A stretch of 64,000 bases of DNA from an uncultured Clostridia bacterium (GTDB lineage Bacteria; Bacillota; Clostridia; TANB77; UBA1234). Positions 55,198-64,000 of the stretch are shown piece by piece (position 1 is the stretch's first letter; each line of letters starts with the position of its first letter). The notes under the pieces were generated by a model, which was not told the origin of the DNA, made no database searches, and worked only from the letters and a program-made list of their open reading frames with translations. Both the position numbers and the translations under genes were made by a program. The DNA is taken from positions 21,940 through 85,939 of the forward strand of contig CAKPOE010000006.1 of the NCBI GenBank assembly GCA_934169745.1, read 5' to 3'.

Positions 55198-57431
55198 TTG
55201 ATACCTATAGTGTTATTTGCACTTGCATACTTATTAGGTATTTTATGGGGGCTATACAGTAATTGTATAGTCCCTTTTTGTCTAATTTTATGCATTGCTT
55301 TGATAAAACAAAAATGGAAAGTAATAATTATATCAATCGTACTTTTGGCGATTGGATATACTTATACAAGTTTTAAAATTAAAAATTATGATTATAAATA
55401 TAATTCTCGGCAGTATTTGTATAGAATTGAAAATTATATCCGATTTAATCGAAAAAGAAAATAGCAATTCATATATAGCTAAAAATAAGGATAATGATAA
55501 ATTCATAATATATACAGATAAGGAAGAGCAATTAGAATATGGAACTACAGTGGAAATAGTACGGAGAGTTTAATTATCCAAGCATAGCAAGAAACAGAGG
55601 AGGCTTCAATTATAGAAGATATTTAAATTCGCAAAACATTTATGGAATAATATTTGTAAAAGATATAGCTATAATCGATTTGCCAAAATTTGATTTGATA
55701 TATTGTATAAAGAGAAGTATCGAAAACTCTTTTTTTATGTTGCTACCAAAAGAACATGTTGGCATACTTGAAGGAATGATTATAGGCGATACTTCATATG
55801 TTTCAGATGAAGTAAAAAACAACTTTAGAGATAGTGGCATATCACATTTGCTTGCGGTTTCAGGATCCAATGTAGCATACATATTGATACTATGTAAGTT
55901 TGCATTTGAAAAAATATTTGGTAGGAACACATCGAATTTTTTAACAATTGTATTTATTGTTTTATTCTCAATATTATCTGGGATGAGTGCTTCAGTTGTA
56001 AGAGCGGCAATAATGGCAATTGTAATCATTTTATCAGAATTCTTGATTCAAAAGCCAAACACGTACGCGAGTATTTCATTTTCAGCCTTACTTATTTTAT
56101 TGTATAATCCTGTTACAATTTATGATGTGGGGTTTGTTTTGTCATTTTCGGGTACAATTGGAATTGTCATTTTTAACAAAAAAATAAGTGAGCTTCTAGA
56201 ATCCAAAATAAAAATTAATAAAGATAAAATAATTGGAAAAATAATTGCCGTATTCATCGAAACATTGTCTGTTACACTTTCAGCGCAAATTGTGGTAACT
56301 CCAATTACTTTGTACTATTTTAATACATTTTCTTGCGTATCAATTTTAGCTAATTTAATTATTGTACCAGCAACTGGCTCTATAACTATAGTAGGTATAA
56401 TTATGTACGTTACTAGTTTAGTTTGTGTGCCGATAGCAAAAGTTATTTCATATTTTATATATTCTATAATTTCATTTGTGATTTTTGTAGCCTCGCTATT
56501 TGCACAAATACCAGGTTCCTCAATATTACTTCCTACGCCATCAATTATTATAACATTAATGTACTATATTATGGTGTATAATTTATTCTTTGCAAAAAAT
56601 AAGAAAGTATATGTCGTTTTACTAGCGATAATTAGTGTACTAATTATAATGAAATTTATTCCGAATAAATATATAAATGTTAATATGATAGATGTAGGGC
56701 AAGGCGATGCAGTATATGTAGAAACGGCAAAAGGTAAAACGGTTTTAGTGGATAGTGGAGGTACGGAGGGAAGCGATTACGACATAGGGGAAAATACATT
56801 AGTTCCATATATATTGGATAGGGGAAAGGTGTGCATAGATTATGCTTTTTTATCACATATGCATGAGGATCATATTGAAGGAATATATGCTGTTATACAA
56901 AAATTGAAGTTGAAAAATCTTATAATAGGAAAACATGAAACAGATAATGAATTATACAGCAAAGTAGTTGAATTAGCTAATAAGTATAATGTTAATATTA
57001 TAGAGGTAAAACAAGGCGATGAATTAATTATTGATGGAGTGATATTTGACGTTATTTCGGCCAAAGAAAATGATAAAAATGTAAATAATATGTCTTTAAT
57101 ACTTAGAATGACGTATGGCGAAATATCAATGCTATTTACAGGAGATGCAGAAAAAGAACTGGAAGAAAGCATAAACGTAAAAACTAACATTCTGAAAGTT
57201 TCTCATCATGGTTCTAAAACCTCATCAACGGAAGAATTCCTAAAGAAAAATATGCCACAAGTTGCACTTATTAGTGTTGGAGAAAATAATAGTTATGGAC
57301 ATCCGAATAAAGAGGTGCTTGAAAGGCTGAAAAAGATAAATGCGTACATATATAGAACAGATTTAAATGGTGAAATATATATGAGGCTATATAAGAATGG
57401 CAAAATAAGAATTGATACAAAAATAAAATAA
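55198..57431 (+). pseudogene. comEC: DNA uptake channel protein ComEC, interrupted by two frameshifts
   Basis: ComEC forms the inner-membrane channel for transforming DNA. From TTG 55198 the frame ends at a TAG (55462-55464); the middle piece is in another frame and ends at 55573; the remaining part continues to 57431. Deleting one C at 55440/55441 and one at 55562 yields a single 743-residue protein. It has membrane helices, the DUF4131-like N-terminal domain (GEFNYPSIARNRGGFNYRRY), the competence domain (SGISHLLAVSGSNVAY) and the C-terminal MBL domain (DVGQGDAVYV, SHMHEDHIEG, VSHHGSKTS). All motifs survive, so decay is recent or the indels are errors. Confidence 0.9.
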
Positions 57432-57495
57432 TGCATAAATTATCCAATTGCTGAGAAAGATATGTTTAACAAGTATAATTAAGGAGAGGTTAAAT

Positions 57496-58104
57496 ATGTC
57501 TAAAATGTTTGGGGTATTTTTGTGCGTCGCAATTTTTGCAGTGGGTCTATCAGTCGGAGTATATTTTTCAATGGAAAATGTATCCAAAGCAATTCCAGAT
57601 ACGACAAGCCTTACAAAGCAAATACAAGATATAGTTATAAGAGAAGTTCAAGCAGAACAAAATGAAAAATATAATGTAAAAGAAGCAAATACAGAAGAAA
57701 ATAGTAAGATTTCTCCATATGCAAAATTAGTGGTTGAAAAGTATTTTAAAAAATGCAAGCATACAACAGTTGATGTGATTGAAGTTCCGAAAGAATTAGT
57801 TAATCTTACAGAGGAAGAGCTAAAACAAAAATATGATAAATGGGAAATAAAATCATTTGATCCGAAAGAAGTATCAATATATAGAGAAATTGATGCAAAT
57901 TGTTCGGCACATTATGTTATAAAAGATGATGACGGATATTTAGCTATTTACAATGAGGTAACAAATGATGTAATGGAACTTAAGGAAAAAACAGCAATTG
58001 AAGTCGCAAGCTTAAGAGAAGAAGATAGAAAAGCTATTGCAAATGGAATAAAAATATATGGGAAAGCGGAACTTTCAAGCTTTATAGAGGATTTTAATTC
58101 ATAA
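57496..58104 (+). CDS. BofC-like sporulation protein
   Basis: A 202-residue protein with an N-terminal membrane helix or signal (about residues 4-24) and a C-terminal domain matching the BofC C-terminal pattern: LTEEELKQKYDKWEIKSF, then VSIYREID, VIKDDDGYLAIYNE, EKTAIEVASLREEDRKAI, and IYGKAELSSFIEDF. BofC in Bacillus acts between the forespore membranes, restraining SpoIVB signalling to pro-sigma-K. Here there is no further local sporulation gene. AAGGAGAGG sets the start at 57496; an upstream in-frame ATG lacks a site. Confidence 0.78.
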   Translation: MSKMFGVFLCVAIFAVGLSVGVYFSMENVSKAIPDTTSLTKQIQDIVIREVQAEQNEKYNVKEANTEENSKISPYAKLVVEKYFKKCKHTTVDVIEVPKELVNLTEEELKQKYDKWEIKSFDPKEVSIYREIDANCSAHYVIKDDDGYLAIYNEVTNDVMELKEKTAIEVASLREEDRKAIANGIKIYGKAELSSFIEDFNS

Positions 58105-58108
58105 AAAC

Positions 58109-58134
58109 AGGGTGGGGTATAAACACCCGCACCC
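58109..58134. terminator. GC-rich hairpin between convergent genes
   Basis: AGGGTGGGGT pairs with ACCCGCACCCT with one mismatch and one bulge. There is little T run on either side, so it could be a weak bidirectional terminator. Confidence 0.6.
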
Positions 58135-58142
58135 TATAGATA

Positions 58143-60449
58143 TTATTTCTTTTCACAAATCACTTTTTCATTTGATAATATCATAATAACATTTTCATTT
58201 GGTATTATTTCATTTCTTAGCAAACATTCTGCTAGCTCGTTTTCAATATATTTTTGTATTGCTCTACGAAGAGGTCTTGCACCATATTTTGGGTCATATC
58301 CTTTATCTAAGATATACTCCTTAACTTCTTTAGAAAAGGTAATATGTATATTTTTTTCTGCAAGTTCTGATATGATTTCATTTAACATTAAATCTACAAT
58401 TTGAAGCAATTCATTCTTATTTAACTCATGGAATACAATTGTTTCATCAACCCTGTTTAAAAATTCGGGTCTAAAAGTTTCTTTCAAAGCACTATTTATT
58501 CTAGCTTCTGATAAAGCTTTTTCTTCTCTTCCAAAGCCAATACCGTTCGTGTTTAAATTAGAGCCTGCATTTGATGTCATTATAATTATTGTATTGTCAA
58601 AGTTCACAACTCTGCCTTGAGAATCTGTAAGTCTTCCATCATCTAAAACTTGAAGTAATATATTAAATACATCATTGTGAGCTTTTTCTATTTCGTCAAA
58701 TAGAATCAATGAATAAGGATTTCTTCTAACTTTTTCTGTTAATTGACCTGCATCGTCATATCCAACATATCCTGGAGGAGAGCCAATCAATTTTGATACA
58801 GAATGGCTTTCCATATATTCAGACATATCAACATGAATTATTGATTCTTCAGTTCCAAACAATTCTGTAGCAAGTGCTTTCGCAAGTTCTGTTTTTCCAA
58901 CACCAGTAGGTCCAACAAATATGAAAGAAGGTGGACGTTTTTTATTTTTCAAGCCTGCACGATTTCGGCGAATAGCATTAGAAACAGCAACAACAGCTTC
59001 GTCTTGACCGAATAATCTTTTATGTAAGTTCTTTTCAAGATTTAATAATTTTTCCGCTTCAGTTTCTGAAATTTTAGAAGCCGGTATCTTTGTCCAAGTT
59101 TCAATTACTTTTGCAACATCTTCAATAGTCAACTCAAGAGTAACATTGCCTTGCGATAAATCAGCAATTTGCTTCATTAGCGTATTTTCTCTCGATTTTA
59201 GATTTGCAATCTTTTCATAATCAGGTTCAGCATTAGCTGTATCAATAGTTTCAAGTTCTTCTTTTTCGTCTTGAATATTTGCAAGTTCTGTTTTCATGAT
59301 TTCAAGTTGAGCCAGAATTTTATTTGTCAAATTAACCTTAGAACAAGCCTCATCTAAGATGTCGATTGCTTTATCTGGTAAAAATCTATCATGTATATAT
59401 TTTTCAGACATTATTGCAATTTGCCTGATTAAATCATCAGAAACAGAAACATGATGATAATCCTCGTAGTAACCTTTTATACCTTTTAATATATCAATTG
59501 TTTGCTCTATTGTAGGTTCGTCAACAATAATAGGTTGAAATCGTCTTTCAAGAGCAGAATCTTTTTCAATATATTTGCGATATTCTTTAAGAGTAGTAGT
59601 ACCAATTATTTGAATTTCACCATTAGACAAAGCGGGCTTTAATATATCTGCTGCATTCATAGAACGTTCAGCGTCACCAGCACCTACTATGTTATGAATT
59701 TCATCAATAACTAAAATAATATTTCCACAAGCTTTACATTCATTTATCAACGACTTCATTCTTGCCTCGAATTGTCCTCTAAATTGTGTTCCGGCAATCA
59801 TAGCAGTCATATCAATTAAATATACTTCTGAATTTAATAATTTTGCAGGAACATCTTTGTTAGCTATTTTCAAAGCTAATCCTTGAGCAATAGCAGTTTT
59901 ACCAACACCTGGTTCACCAATAAGAACAGGATTATTTTTACTCCTACGGTTTAATATTTGAGTCATTCTTTCGAGTTCTGTATCTCTGCCAATTAATCTA
60001 TCAATTTTTCCATCGCGAGCTTTTTGAGTAAGATTTGTACCGTAGGTGTCCAAAAACTTTCTTTTTTTATCTTTGTTTTTTTGTGTTTTTTCGGTAGTCG
60101 ACTTAGTATTAACATCGGACTTTTCATTATCAGTATTAGGAGAGCCAAAACCTGACAACATACTGTTAAACATTGTAGAAAGAGAGCCCATAGGGTCATT
60201 TGGATCGCCGTCAAACTCGCCATCCATATTCATACCATTAACAGAATCAAAAATCTCATTAAATTGCTCGTTCATATTTTCTATATCTTCGTCGCTGGCG
60301 CCATACTGCTTCATCATGGAAGCGAGAGGATTAATACCTTTCTTTTTGGCACATGCTAAGCAAAGGCCTTCAATACTAGGTTTGCCATCGACAATTTTAT
60401 TTACAAAAACAACAGCTGTGTTCTTTTTACAAACACTACATAAAGCCAT
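58143..60449 (-). CDS. clpE: ClpE-type Clp ATPase with N-terminal zinc ribbon
   Basis: A 768-residue class I Clp ATPase. The N-terminal zinc ribbon has C4, C7, C30 and C33 in place of a ClpC N-domain, as in ClpE. Two AAA+ modules follow: GEPGVGKTAIAQG with ILVIDEIHNIVGAG, then a coiled-coil middle segment (about residues 395-450), then GPTGVGKTELAKAL with LILFDEIEKAH, and a sensor-2 region with GARPLRRAIQ. It should unfold stress-damaged proteins for ClpP. The insert at about 40-120 is rich in acidic and polar residues. Unlike many Bacillota, no CtsR-type repeat is seen at its promoter. AAGGAGGT precedes the ATG. Confidence 0.93.
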   Translation of the reverse strand: MALCSVCKKNTAVVFVNKIVDGKPSIEGLCLACAKKKGINPLASMMKQYGASDEDIENMNEQFNEIFDSVNGMNMDGEFDGDPNDPMGSLSTMFNSMLSGFGSPNTDNEKSDVNTKSTTEKTQKNKDKKRKFLDTYGTNLTQKARDGKIDRLIGRDTELERMTQILNRRSKNNPVLIGEPGVGKTAIAQGLALKIANKDVPAKLLNSEVYLIDMTAMIAGTQFRGQFEARMKSLINECKACGNIILVIDEIHNIVGAGDAERSMNAADILKPALSNGEIQIIGTTTLKEYRKYIEKDSALERRFQPIIVDEPTIEQTIDILKGIKGYYEDYHHVSVSDDLIRQIAIMSEKYIHDRFLPDKAIDILDEACSKVNLTNKILAQLEIMKTELANIQDEKEELETIDTANAEPDYEKIANLKSRENTLMKQIADLSQGNVTLELTIEDVAKVIETWTKIPASKISETEAEKLLNLEKNLHKRLFGQDEAVVAVSNAIRRNRAGLKNKKRPPSFIFVGPTGVGKTELAKALATELFGTEESIIHVDMSEYMESHSVSKLIGSPPGYVGYDDAGQLTEKVRRNPYSLILFDEIEKAHNDVFNILLQVLDDGRLTDSQGRVVNFDNTIIIMTSNAGSNLNTNGIGFGREEKALSEARINSALKETFRPEFLNRVDETIVFHELNKNELLQIVDLMLNEIISELAEKNIHITFSKEVKEYILDKGYDPKYGARPLRRAIQKYIENELAECLLRNEIIPNENVIMILSNEKVICEKK

Positions 60450-60484
60450 TAAATTACCTCCTTAAATACAAATGTGCAAGTTAT

Positions 60485-60513
60485 AATATACAACAAATAG
60501 TGTACTTAGTCAA
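60485..60513 (-). promoter_or_regulatory. Promoter of clpE
   Basis: On the minus strand: TTGACT (60513-60508), a 17-base spacer and TATATT (60490-60485). The surrounding 270-base gap holds nothing else except a palindrome at 60639-60665. Confidence 0.8.
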
Positions 60514-60638
60514 GGAGAAAGGCAGAACACAAATTTGCACCAGCAATGGTAAATACTGGACAAAACGACAAAAATATGTTAAATTAATAGCAGGGGCACA
60601 GCGTATTCCATAAATAAGAAATAATATATAAACTTCGT

Positions 60639-60665
60639 AATGGAGCACAATGTGCCCCGCTACGA
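60639..60665. repeat. Palindromic repeat of the GGAGCACA family, copy 1
   Basis: GTAATGGAGCACAATGTGCC followed by CCGCTAC forms an imperfect palindrome. A related copy lies at 62511-62537 (GGAGCACAATATGCTCCGCT). Confidence 0.65.
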
Positions 60666-60720
60666 GAGGCATACGAGATAAAGACTATGTCAAAGTGGCA
60701 GATGAAAAAGGAGGAGAAAA

Positions 60721-62049
60721 ATGAAGAAAGTATTAGTAGGATTTTTGACTGCTTTTTACATATTTCTTTTTGTTGCAGTATTACCTATACTTATTTCTAC
60801 AGTGTTAGATATTTTTAATAATGTTTCTGAGAAACAAGTGATTAAAGATTTTGAAAAGAGCTATAATGAATTTTATACAATAGCGGAACATTTGAATAGG
60901 TCTAGCGAAGATGAAGTTTCAATTTATCTGAATGAAGACAAATTTCAAACAGACGATATTAATTTGAAAAATGCAATATCTATGCTAAAGAAGAAAAAAT
61001 TTCTTAGTATTACTAAGTATGGAGAAAACATTTCTTTTGAGCGATGGGCTAATTGTGATGCTGCAAAGGGAATAATATATTGTCCATCAAAAGAGTTTTA
61101 TGGAATTGATTTTATGATTTATAGTAAAGAGCTAGATAAACAAGATTGGTATTATTATGAAGCAAATTTTGATGAGTGGAAGCGTAATAACTATAAATAT
61201 TTTTACAACCAAGATAAAAACATAGATAATTCATTTAATAACATAAATAATGATGGTCTGGTTACTAGTGATGATAAATGGATATATTATACAAACCATG
61301 ATGATGGTGATAAGTTGTACAAATTAAGTATGGATACCAACAAGAAGATAAAATTAAATAATACATTTTCATATAACTTAAATGTTATTGACAACTATAT
61401 TTATTATACAGACGGCATTCCTGGAAATGTTTATAGACTTAATTTGGATAATGGTAAAGCAGATTGTATTATAAGTACTATGGCAAACAATTTGGCGGTA
61501 ACAGATAAATATGTCATATATAGAAAAGTTTTGGAAGCTGGGCTAGAAGGATTATATAGAGCCAATCTTGATGGTAGTGATGAAAAATTATTAGCAAGTA
61601 ATGTGGCATGTTATACACTTGATACTGAATGGATATATTATGCTAATAAGGAAGATGAAAACAAATTATATAAAATAAATTTTGATGGAAAGAATAATAC
61701 AAAAATTACCAACGACCAAGCATTAAATATCGCAACCAAAGACGGGTACATATATTATAGCAATATCTGTGATGGTGAAAAACTCTATAGAGTTAAGAAT
61801 GATGGAACAGCTAGACAAGAATTGCTAGAAGATAGATGTTTTAATATAAACCTGTACGGAAACTATATATACTACACAAATCAAGATGAAAATGGAAAAT
61901 TATACAGGGCAAAATTGAACAACTCAGAAACAACATTGATTGCCAATCACGAAAACTGTGCAAGTATTAATATTTCTAAAGGCTATATGACTTATAGAAC
62001 ACTTAGTGATGAAAATGGATGGAAGGTTATGAAATTAGATGATTTGTGA
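60721..62049 (+). CDS. DUF5050-type beta-propeller protein with membrane anchor
   Basis: A 442-residue protein. An N-terminal membrane helix (about residues 4-28) is followed by a region of unknown fold (to about 165). After that come about six or seven repeats of 35-45 residues with the pattern W/Y-I-Y-Y-T/S-N...DGxKLYRxxxDG, for example KWIYYTNHDDGDKLYKLSMD and YIYYSNICDGEKLYRVKNDG. Such repeats are typical of DUF5050 and related propellers of Clostridia, whose function is unknown. It faces the outside of the membrane by inference. AAGGAGGAG precedes the ATG. Confidence 0.78.
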   Translation: MKKVLVGFLTAFYIFLFVAVLPILISTVLDIFNNVSEKQVIKDFEKSYNEFYTIAEHLNRSSEDEVSIYLNEDKFQTDDINLKNAISMLKKKKFLSITKYGENISFERWANCDAAKGIIYCPSKEFYGIDFMIYSKELDKQDWYYYEANFDEWKRNNYKYFYNQDKNIDNSFNNINNDGLVTSDDKWIYYTNHDDGDKLYKLSMDTNKKIKLNNTFSYNLNVIDNYIYYTDGIPGNVYRLNLDNGKADCIISTMANNLAVTDKYVIYRKVLEAGLEGLYRANLDGSDEKLLASNVACYTLDTEWIYYANKEDENKLYKINFDGKNNTKITNDQALNIATKDGYIYYSNICDGEKLYRVKNDGTARQELLEDRCFNINLYGNYIYYTNQDENGKLYRAKLNNSETTLIANHENCASINISKGYMTYRTLSDENGWKVMKLDDL

Positions 62050-62093
62050 TTAAGTGTCAATGTGTTTAAAACACTGTGATAGGAGTAAATATT

Positions 62094-62402
62094 ATGAAAA
62101 TAATAACTATATGTGGAAGTTTAAGATTTCAAAAAGAAATAATGGAATTTGCAGAAAGAATGGCATTAGAAGGCAATTGTGTTCTTACACCGGTATATTC
62201 AGTATTAGAAAACGTAGAGAGAACTAAAGAGCAGTTAATAAATTTGAAAGAGGCACATTTTAAAAGAATAGAATTATCAGATGCGATTTTTGTTATGAAT
62301 GTAAATGGCTATATTGGAGAGAGTACAAATTTAGAAATAGATCATGCTAAAAAACTAGGAAAAGAAATTATATATTATACTGATTTAGTAGATAAAGTTT
62401 AA
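62094..62402 (+). CDS. DUF4406/nucleoside 2-deoxyribosyltransferase-like protein
   Basis: A 102-residue Rossmann-like protein. KIITICGSLRFQKEIMEFAE, then SDAIFVMNVNGYIGESTNLEIDHAKKLGKEIIYY matches the DUF4406 or nucleoside deoxyribosyltransferase-like family, with GES...E in the usual active-site position. The substrate is unknown; such genes are common on phages and accessory loci. The start at 62094 has AGGAG 8 bases upstream. Confidence 0.75.
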   Translation: MKIITICGSLRFQKEIMEFAERMALEGNCVLTPVYSVLENVERTKEQLINLKEAHFKRIELSDAIFVMNVNGYIGESTNLEIDHAKKLGKEIIYYTDLVDKV

Positions 62403-62510
62403 AATAATAGCTAGTTACATTGGCTGCAGGAAACACAACACACAAATTTGAATCTGTGTGGGTGTTCATATTGGATATAAGAAAAATATAAAAGGTAGGA
62501 ATAATTATGG

Positions 62511-62537
62511 AAAGGAGCACAATATGCTCCGCTATGA
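62511..62537. repeat. Palindromic repeat of the GGAGCACA family, copy 2
   Basis: GGAGCACAATATGCTCC is a near-perfect palindrome. It supplies both the GGAG ribosome site and the ATG of the following small gene. Confidence 0.65.
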
Positions 62538-62697
62538 GAAGTTATATAAAATAAAATTATTTATAAATGAAAGAGTGTTGAATACAGAATATTTTAGATT
62601 TCATCCTAATGAAAACGGATCGACGATAAGAATTAGAATGGAAGATTTTAGAAATAAACTTATTCCGTATTTGAAACATGATATAAATATTTTGTAA
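62524..62697 (+). CDS. Small hypothetical protein starting inside a repeat
   Basis: An unrecognised 57-residue protein, MLRYEKLYKIKLFINERVLN..., basic and probably mixed alpha/beta. The ATG at 62524 follows GGAG by 6 bases, both inside the palindromic repeat. The frame is open 22 codons further upstream but without a start site. It may be real or a chance reading frame created by repeat insertion. A second unit after it begins with its own SD at 62773. Confidence 0.4.
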   Translation: MLRYEKLYKIKLFINERVLNTEYFRFHPNENGSTIRIRMEDFRNKLIPYLKHDINIL

Positions 62698-62783
62698 GAT
62701 TAATAAACTAAAATCTTGAAAGATGATAAAATATGAGAGATATATAGGATGTAGAAAAAAGTAATTTTTAGCGGAGGTCTATT

Positions 62784-63077
62784 ATGGCAACATCAAAAGA
62801 ATATAAAGATTTTATATTAGAGCAATTAGATTTATTAGATAATATAAGGTGCAAAGCAATGATGGGAGAGTTTTTATTATATTACAACAATGTTTTGTTT
62901 GGGGGCATTTATGATAATAGGTTACTTGTAAAAATTGCTGATACAAATAAAAAATATAATATGAACGAACAGATCCCTTATGAAGGCGCAAAAGTGATGT
63001 ATTTAGTTGATGATGTTGATAATAAAGAACAATTAAAAGAAATTATAATTGAAACTTGCAAAGGAATTGAGAAGTAA
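62784..63077 (+). CDS. TfoX N-terminal domain protein
   Basis: A 97-residue protein with the TfoX_N pattern: EYKDFILEQLDLLDNIRCKAMMGEFLLYYNNVLFGGIYDNRLLVKI. In gammaproteobacteria TfoX/Sxy activates competence, but stand-alone N-terminal-domain proteins in Bacillota are uncharacterised and sometimes appear with DNA-damage or metal loci. GCGGAGG precedes the ATG. Confidence 0.82.
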   Translation: MATSKEYKDFILEQLDLLDNIRCKAMMGEFLLYYNNVLFGGIYDNRLLVKIADTNKKYNMNEQIPYEGAKVMYLVDDVDNKEQLKEIIIETCKGIEK

Positions 63078-63127
63078 ATAAGAAGAACATGGATTTAGAC
63101 GAAAATTATGACCTATGGGGTGATTAA

Positions 63128-63883
63128 ATGCATGACAAACTGTATGATATGATCTTTAAAAGAAAATCTTTTCATTTATTCAGAAATATTGGAAATGGAT
63201 ATATTACAGACGAAGAAGTTAAAGAAATTGAAAACGAATTTAATAATTTTGCTCCATTAGTAGATGATATTAAGGTAAAGATGAAAATTGTTAAAGATTC
63301 GACAACTTGCAAAAGAGGACAAGAATATTGCATCTTGTTTTATTCAGAAAAGAGAGATAATTATTTACAAAATATAGGATATATTGGAGAACAATTAGAC
63401 TTATATTTAGTATCTAAAAATATTGGGACGCTTTGGTTTGGTATTGGTAGAGTGGAAGAAAAGCAATTAGATGGACTTGACTTTGTAATAATGATTGCAA
63501 TAGCAAAAGTGGATTCGGAAACTAAATTTAGAAAGGATATGTATAAAGCTAAAAGAAAAGAATTATCCGAAATTTGGAGCGGAAATTATTATTTAGATAT
63601 AGCAAATGTTACAAGATTTGCACCGAGTGCTTGTAATAGCCAGCCTTGGTTTGTTGACTCTTCTGAAAATGAGCTTAAGGTATATAGATATAGAAAAGAA
63701 GGAAAAAGAGGTATCATGCCCATAGATATGGTTAAATACTACAACCAAATTGATATTGGAATATTCTTATGCTTTTTAGAGTTATGCTTAAATAAAAATA
63801 ATCTTAAATATGAAAGAACTTTATATGTGGAAAAGAATGTTGATGATAAGAAAAATCTAACAGCTATATACAAAATAAAATAA
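63128..63883 (+). CDS. Nitroreductase-family protein (putative TM nitroreductase type)
   Basis: A 251-residue FMN-binding-type protein. It begins YDMIFKRKSFHLFRNIG (the usual RRSxRxF turn, here KRKSFHLF). It has GYIGEQLDLYLVSKNIGTLWFGIGR in the middle and RFAPSACNSQPWFV in the second half, which is the nitroreductase SPSxxNxQPW block. The duplicated layout resembles the putative TM nitroreductase family (PF14512-like) that makes one chain from two half-domains. Substrate unknown. Confidence 0.82.
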   Translation: MHDKLYDMIFKRKSFHLFRNIGNGYITDEEVKEIENEFNNFAPLVDDIKVKMKIVKDSTTCKRGQEYCILFYSEKRDNYLQNIGYIGEQLDLYLVSKNIGTLWFGIGRVEEKQLDGLDFVIMIAIAKVDSETKFRKDMYKAKRKELSEIWSGNYYLDIANVTRFAPSACNSQPWFVDSSENELKVYRYRKEGKRGIMPIDMVKYYNQIDIGIFLCFLELCLNKNNLKYERTLYVEKNVDDKKNLTAIYKIK

Positions 63884-63925
63884 CAAATAGTAATTTAATA
63901 ATTTAAAAAATTTCATTAAAAGATA

Positions 63926-63956
63926 TTGACTCTCCCCTTAGAGTAGGTTGTATAAA
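63926..63956 (+). promoter_or_regulatory. MerR-type promoter with 19-base spacer
   Basis: TTGACT at 63926-63931 and TATAAA at 63951-63956 are separated by 19 bases that contain the imperfect dyad CTCTCCCCTTAGAG. Overlong spacers with a central dyad are the hallmark of promoters twisted into shape by MerR-family activators. The adjacent gene starts MYKIGDFS, as MerR regulators do, so autoregulation is likely. Confidence 0.75.
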
Positions 63957-63975
63957 TAATTTGAGGAGGCAAGAT

Positions 63976-64000
63976 ATGTATAAAATAGGAGATTTTTCTA
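63976..64000 (+). CDS. MerR family transcriptional regulator (3' part outside window)
   Basis: Only eight codons are visible (MYKIGDFS). This is the typical start of the MerR winged-helix domain (MxxIGxFA/S). GAGGAGG lies 6 bases upstream. The effector and targets cannot be judged from this fragment. Confidence 0.6.

Noticed and set aside
55352..55573. Independent 73-codon gene inside comEC
   Set aside because: Its second half is the missing ComEC segment in a shifted frame; it has no ribosome site of its own.

Overview
The window is a low-GC (roughly 30 to 33 percent by eye), densely coded, mostly plus-strand chromosomal segment of a member of the Bacillota, most likely class Clostridia. 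The evidence is gene order (gdpP-rplI-dnaB, tig-clpP-clpX, recJ-rsh, dnaG-rpoD, gap-pgk-tpiA-gpmI), strong GGAGG ribosome binding sites, TTGACA-N17-TATAAT promoters, a T-box leader, and spore-former families (YtvI-like permease, BofC-like protein, YlbF family). The species cannot be named from sequence alone.

Layout. 1-23.7 kb is core genome: the end of tsaD, a metallophosphoesterase, tig, clpP, clpX, a DUF951 protein, the c-di-AMP phosphodiesterase gdpP, rplI, dnaB, tilS, ftsH, serS, an AI-2E permease, membrane proteins, cmk, a YlbF protein, a zinc peptidase, an amidohydrolase, recJ (frameshifted), rsh and an MBL hydrolase. 43.6-64 kb is again core: hisS, a patatin phospholipase, the glycolytic operon, dnaG, rpoD, an SH3 protein, comEC (two frameshifts), a BofC-like gene and a ClpE-type ATPase on the minus strand. 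Small accessory genes follow, ending at the first codons of a MerR-type regulator.

23.7-43.6 kb is an accessory block lying where core gene order would be expected to run from the MBL gene to hisS. It holds a higher-GC minus-strand cassette with a broken gene, an intact tRNA-Leu(CAA), a decayed DinD-like gene, a T-box-controlled tyrS, an IS481-like element, and a 15-gene co-directional operon (28500-43257).

That operon is the most interesting object here. It carries its own acetyl-CoA carboxylase (BCCP, biotin carboxylase, fused AccD-AccA) with a private biotin ligase, plus an acyl carrier protein, malonyl transacylase, KAS II and KAS III. It also has an OleD-like reductase, a PaaK/F390-like adenylate-forming enzyme, an MBL hydrolase, a GT1 and a GT4 glycosyltransferase, UDP-galactopyranose mutase and an MFS exporter. 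FabG, FabZ and enoyl reductase are absent. I infer a specialised, glycosylated and exported acyl product, possibly a galactofuranosyl or glucosyl lipid with an unusual beta-hydroxy, beta-lactone or olefin-type head formed by OleA/C/D-like chemistry. The product is unknown.

A second theme is broken frames. recJ and comEC together contain three single-base frameshifts, and each is repaired by deleting one C that sits just before a G. This suggests a systematic sequence error or very recent mutation.
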